DNA of 58,569 bases, from assembly GCA_039714535.1 (NCBI GenBank), contig JBDLJC010000020.1, positions 1 to 58,569 of the forward strand, given 5' to 3'. The position numbers and the translations under genes were made by a program. Under the pieces are notes generated by a model that saw nothing but the letters and a program-made list of their open reading frames with translations, had not been told where the DNA came from and did not search any database. How positions within the stretch are numbered: the first letter of the stretch is position 1; each line of letters begins with the position of its first letter. Of this stretch, positions 55,895-58,569 are shown one piece after another. The DNA comes from JAGXFP01 sp039714535. Its GTDB lineage: Bacteria > Desulfobacterota > Desulfobulbia > Desulfobulbales > JAGXFP01.

Positions 55895-56380
55895 CTATTC
55901 GACCGCAAACACAGCAAATTCACTGATTCCATTGATGCCCCCGGTGACCGAAGAGCCGGGAACCAGCGTGAGCAGGTCCCAGAGGATGGGGTCCCATACC
56001 TCTGCGGTTTGTACTGTCACCGTGACTCTGATTGCGTCAGGGTTCTCCCCGGTTGGCAGGCCCGCGTCAATTACCTCATCAGCGATGACCACCTCTATAA
56101 AATCCCCGCTGCCGCAACAATTCGTCACTTCGTCATCGTAAAGAGGCAGGCCCTCAAGATACTCCTGGACCGCATTCTCCACCTGGGGCCTATCCGTGGT
56201 TTCGGGCTCAGCCACTCTTGCCGCCACCCGGGCCCCCTCTCTTGCCGCATTGGCGATATAATGGGACTGCAGCCAGATGAAGCCAAACTCGATGATGCCG
56301 AAGACGATAATCATGAGGAGGAGGAAGAGAACAGCAAACTCAACAGCGGCAGCCCCCCTGTTGCCCCATATGCTCTTCAA
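55895..56380 (-). CDS. tadE: TadE-like pseudopilin (first copy)
   Basis: The 161-residue protein starts LKSIWGNRGAAAVEFAVLFLLLMIIVFGIIEFGFIW, a TadE prepilin leader and helix. I place the start at TTG 56380. It has GGGGAGG five bases before it and overlaps the tadV stop codon (TTGA); the frame upstream of it lies within tadV and is not TadE-like. The remainder is a periplasmic domain with a Cys pair (NCCGSGDF). Confidence 0.85.
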   Translation of the reverse strand: MKSIWGNRGAAAVEFAVLFLLLMIIVFGIIEFGFIWLQSHYIANAAREGARVAARVAEPETTDRPQVENAVQEYLEGLPLYDDEVTNCCGSGDFIEVVIADEVIDAGLPTGENPDAIRVTVTVQTAEVWDPILWDLLTLVPGSSVTGGINGISEFAVFAVE

Positions 56381-56988
56381 ACCAGACCTCCCCAGCTGAG
56401 AAAGGCGAAAAAACCAAAGGCAATGGCTGCCCCGTAGGGATATTTGATCCTGGTGTCCTCCGCCACTGCTTCCTTCCCGGGGAGACTTTGTCTGGTGATA
56501 AGCAGCCAGGCCGTTGCAAGCCAAGAGCGCAGCCTGTTCTTCAGGTTTTTGCTCAGGGCCAGATGGACCAGGGCCATGGCCCCGCCAATCAGGCCGCTGA
56601 ACAAAAAGACCTGAAAAATATCGCCAGGGCCGAGCAGTGCTCCCAGGGCGGCGAGGGCCTTGACATCCCCCGCACCCATCCCCCCCAGCAGGTAGGGGAC
56701 AAGGAGCAGGGCAAGCCCCACCAGCAGGCCGGCCAGGGCCATGGCTCCGCCAAGTATGCCGCCGGCCTGGATCTGGTAACCAAGACCGATTAGGACCAGA
56801 GTAAAGGTGGCCGGATTCGGTATCCGGGCCTGCAGGGTGTCGGTCGTGCAGATGACCAGAAAAAACAGGGAGGCAAAGAAGATGACCGGTTCATGAACGT
56901 GGGCCAGCAGAAAATAGCCCGCCAGGCCAAGCGCGCTGAGGCCAAATACATAGCGGGGTATTTCCTGCCGATGCTCACCGTTCATCAT
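56377..56988 (-). CDS. tadV: Tad prepilin peptidase TadV (CpaA)
   Basis: The 203-residue membrane protein has about six helices. It has the two catalytic aspartates of the prepilin peptidase family: TTDTLQARIPN near residue 49-58 and GGMGAGDVKALAA near 102-114. It cleaves the leaders of Flp and TadE pilins. It is short because it lacks the methyltransferase domain of type IV enzymes. Two Met codons at the start leave a two-residue ambiguity. Confidence 0.88.
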   Translation of the reverse strand: MMNGEHRQEIPRYVFGLSALGLAGYFLLAHVHEPVIFFASLFFLVICTTDTLQARIPNPATFTLVLIGLGYQIQAGGILGGAMALAGLLVGLALLLVPYLLGGMGAGDVKALAALGALLGPGDIFQVFLFSGLIGGAMALVHLALSKNLKNRLRSWLATAWLLITRQSLPGKEAVAEDTRIKYPYGAAIAFGFFAFLSWGGLV

Positions 56989-57095
56989 TTTTTATTGCCT
57001 CGTTGCTGTTGCTGATCAAGAGTTTTGCCGGGAATCTTAGCTGTTAGCTGCTTGCATCTGGAACCAAGCAGCGACATCTTTGAAGGCACCTTCAA

Positions 57096-57296
57096 TTATG
57101 GCGTCGTCGTCCCAACACCCTGATCTACGAGCGCAGAATCGACCTCGTTGAAGGCTGCGTCAATTCTACCCCCAAGTGTGCCGATAATGACGACACACGC
57201 GGCAATAACCAGGGCGATTAAAACTCCATACTCAACCGCAGTGGCCCCTTCTTCATCTTTAATAAAATTTTTGATTAAATTGAGTAGCTGATACAT
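57096..57296 (-). CDS. flp: Flp-type major pilin, copy 1
   Basis: The 66-residue prepilin MYQLLNLIKNFIKDEEG is followed by ATAVEYGVLIALVIAA, the Flp motif. The leader peptidase cuts after the Gly to give a mature peptide beginning ATAVEY. ATG 57296 has AGGAGG before it; a frame extension to 57353 adds non-pilin residues. It is the main structural subunit of the pilus. The second Flp gene lies about 375 bases upstream. Confidence 0.93.
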   Translation of the reverse strand: MYQLLNLIKNFIKDEEGATAVEYGVLIALVIAACVVIIGTLGGRIDAAFNEVDSALVDQGVGTTTP

Positions 57297-57374
57297 GGTG
57301 ATCCTCCTGATACTTTTGGTTGATAAATTAGCCGGATTCGGCTCGGTGCCCATACGCCTTCTCTACTAAAACTA

Positions 57375-57404
57375 AGTATCGGATGATCCTAATTTTTATG
57401 TCAA
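57375..57404 (-). promoter_or_regulatory. Candidate sigma-70 promoter for flp copy 1
   Basis: On the minus strand TTGACA (57404-57399), 18 bases, then GATACT (57380-57375). The 375-base gap between the two pilin genes otherwise holds no gene. The same TTGACA-N18-GA-A-T pattern precedes flp copy 2. Confidence 0.45.
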
Positions 57405-57671
57405 GTATATTTTGATTGTTTTTTGGTTGACACCGGTATCGACTTGTATTTACGGTGTTTTTCGTGTTGAAAAATAAAGATTACCTTAGGTTGACATGCA
57501 GTAATCACAATAATAGCGGGGTTTGTTTTTACAATCCAGCGAACATCCGGCGGTCTGGCCTAGCAAAAAGATAGCTGCTGATAACGGGAGAGAAATTTTA
57601 GAACAAGGGTGAATTATGGGCGAGGAAAAATCTCAAGGCTGTTTTGGGAACTATGCTTCAGTGGTTCCATG

Positions 57672-57845
57672 TCATAGGCCGACATCCGTTAATTTTTGGT
57701 CGGTATGGTTATATAGTCCCTGAACCTGATCGCCGAAAATGGCGATAGTGACGATCAGTACCCCGATAATCAAGGCCACAATAACCACATATTCGACCGC
57801 AGTTGCGCCTTTTTCAGTATTGGTTCTTTTCAGGATGTTTTTCAT
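57672..57845 (-). CDS. Flp-type pilin, copy 2
   Basis: The 57-residue prepilin MKNILKRTNTEKG has cleavage after Gly, then ATAVEYVVIVALIIGVLIVTIAIFGDQVQGLY. It is shorter than copy 1 and lacks the tail after the helix. Residue VV replaces GV in the motif, so it may be a minor pilin or an alternative subunit. Start at ATG 57845 has AGGG nine bases before it; ATG 57854 would add three residues. Confidence 0.87.
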   Translation of the reverse strand: MKNILKRTNTEKGATAVEYVVIVALIIGVLIVTIAIFGDQVQGLYNHTDQKLTDVGL

Positions 57846-57919
57846 GTCGGTCATCCCTGTGTAACAGGTAGTTCCCCTCTGCAGGTTCCTAGAAAATCGT
57901 TAATACGGCCTTCCCTTTT

Positions 57920-57949
57920 ATTGTCTGTGACTTTGGTATACTGTGTCAA
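57920..57949 (-). promoter_or_regulatory. Candidate sigma-70 promoter for flp copy 2
   Basis: On the minus strand TTGACA (57949-57944), 18 bases, then GACAAT (57925-57920). It sits about 75 bases before the pilin start and would head the whole tad transcript if no terminator intervenes. Confidence 0.45.
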
Positions 57950-58089
57950 GGTTTTTGGCCATTTTTCCAGTTTTCGCTAGAGCGCAGTTACCCTCGGATG
58001 AGGTCTTATAGCCTGAAAATGTGGGCTGAAATTTAGTGGTAACCGAAAAAATTTACGAGATTGCTGGAGGAGCAAAAAACATATGGACG

Positions 58090-58431
58090 TTACTCGTCAA
58101 TATTTTCTATTATTAACCCATCTTTTCTCCAGGCCTTCATATGACCATACAAATATAAAACATCTTTAAAACCATGCGAAGCGAGAATGGCTTTGGCCAT
58201 CCATGCCCGCGGACCATGTTCGCAATACAGGACAAGCAATTGTTCTTTTTCTTCTTTTAACTCTTTATATCTATAGACCATGCTCCAGAAAGGGATATGC
58301 TTTGCTCCAGGGATATGGCCGGATATATATTCCCTCGCAGTCCGGACATCAATTATCATCGGGGCGTTCCCAGACTTTATCCTTGTAGCTAATTCTGAAC
58401 GAGCATGTTTTGAGCTCTCCTCTATTTGCAC
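58090..58431 (-). CDS. Rhodanese-like sulfurtransferase domain protein
   Basis: The 113-residue single rhodanese domain has IIDVRTAREYISGHIPGAKHIPF and the active-site loop CEHGPR, where the Cys would carry the persulfide. The six-residue loop fits sulfurtransferase and not phosphatase activity. GTG 58431 is the only start between an in-frame TAA and the domain. It lies just before the tad operon in reading order, but with 244 bases between, so membership is unclear. Confidence 0.85.
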   Translation of the reverse strand: MQIEESSKHARSELATRIKSGNAPMIIDVRTAREYISGHIPGAKHIPFWSMVYRYKELKEEKEQLLVLYCEHGPRAWMAKAILASHGFKDVLYLYGHMKAWRKDGLIIENIDE

Positions 58432-58569
58432 AACCTGTTAAAAAGAAAGGACGTAAACCAGGCTGATAATAGAGCCTTTTGCAAAATGTTCCACTGAGGA
58501 GGAACAACATAGTTGCCTTCTTGAAGTTTAATCCGCGCAACAGGACAAGCTGGCCCTCTCAATACTCAT
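58432..58569. other. Window-edge sequence with no identified gene
   Basis: Open frames here are short. The minus strand has a 13-codon tail (MSIERASLSCCAD) from the window edge, which may be the end of another gene or chance. Nothing else is supported. Confidence 0.25.

Noticed and set aside
58083..58166. Plus-strand 27-codon frame with GGAGG before its ATG
   Set aside because: It overlaps the end of the rhodanese gene, encodes only MDVTRQYFLLL plus a short tail, and shows no family likeness.

Overview
The window looks like a chromosomal segment of a Gram-negative bacterium. It is most likely a Desulfobacterota (former Deltaproteobacteria) relative. The evidence is an LptD outer-membrane assembly protein, RdgC, a DUF4212/ActP-type acetate symporter with acetyl-CoA synthetase, a complete Tad/Flp pilus locus, a decayed PEP-CTERM-like protein, and very many sensor kinases and response regulators. 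This assignment comes from gene content alone. Base composition is moderately GC-rich, with AT-richer patches around 32.0-33.5 kb and 43.3-43.9 kb.

Layout. Positions 0-0.8 kb hold a gene tail and a VapC/AbrB-type toxin-antitoxin pair. Positions 0.9-12.6 kb form an acetate module. A minus-strand four-gene signalling operon (receiver, pseudo-kinase, small membrane protein, symporter-fused histidine kinase of CbrA/CrbS type) diverges from a PAS-PAS kinase and a NarL-type regulator. DUF4212 and symporter genes and then acs follow. Positions 12.8-19.5 kb carry a DEDDy-type exonuclease, an HD-GYP sensor, RNase E/G and a radical SAM protein. Positions 19.8-26.7 kb carry ilvD, lptD, a DHH phosphoesterase, an MltB-like lytic transglycosylase and a YqeY protein.

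Positions 27.2-34.4 kb hold a second signalling cluster: a NarL regulator, a free HPt protein, a 7TMR-DISM hybrid kinase, a decayed HPt remnant, and a methyltransferase resembling the PhcB-type family (3-hydroxy fatty acid methyl ester signals). An RcnB/CigR-like secreted protein and a deaminase follow. Positions 34.4-36.6 kb hold a GDSL esterase, a secreted protein that stops inside a PEP-CTERM-like motif, and tRNA-Glu and tRNA-Lys. Positions 36.9-43.6 kb are housekeeping: an apparently split RdgC, gatB, radC, hemW, radA and a small lipoprotein. Two tRNA-Ser genes at 44 kb mark the edge of a minus-strand Tad locus (44.3-57.9 kb) with two Flp pilins at its promoter end and a rhodanese gene beyond.

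Points most worth a second look: (1) the hybrid kinase, HPt and PhcB-like methyltransferase cluster as a possible lipid-signal sensing system; (2) a family of short palindromic repeats that lies between genes and also seems to have built the N-terminus of LptD; (3) RdgC split into two adjacent genes; (4) several frame-level oddities: a stop between kinase and HPt in the same frame, a likely one-base shift at the methyltransferase start, and a broken PEP-CTERM anchor. No CRISPR array, insertion sequence or rRNA was found.
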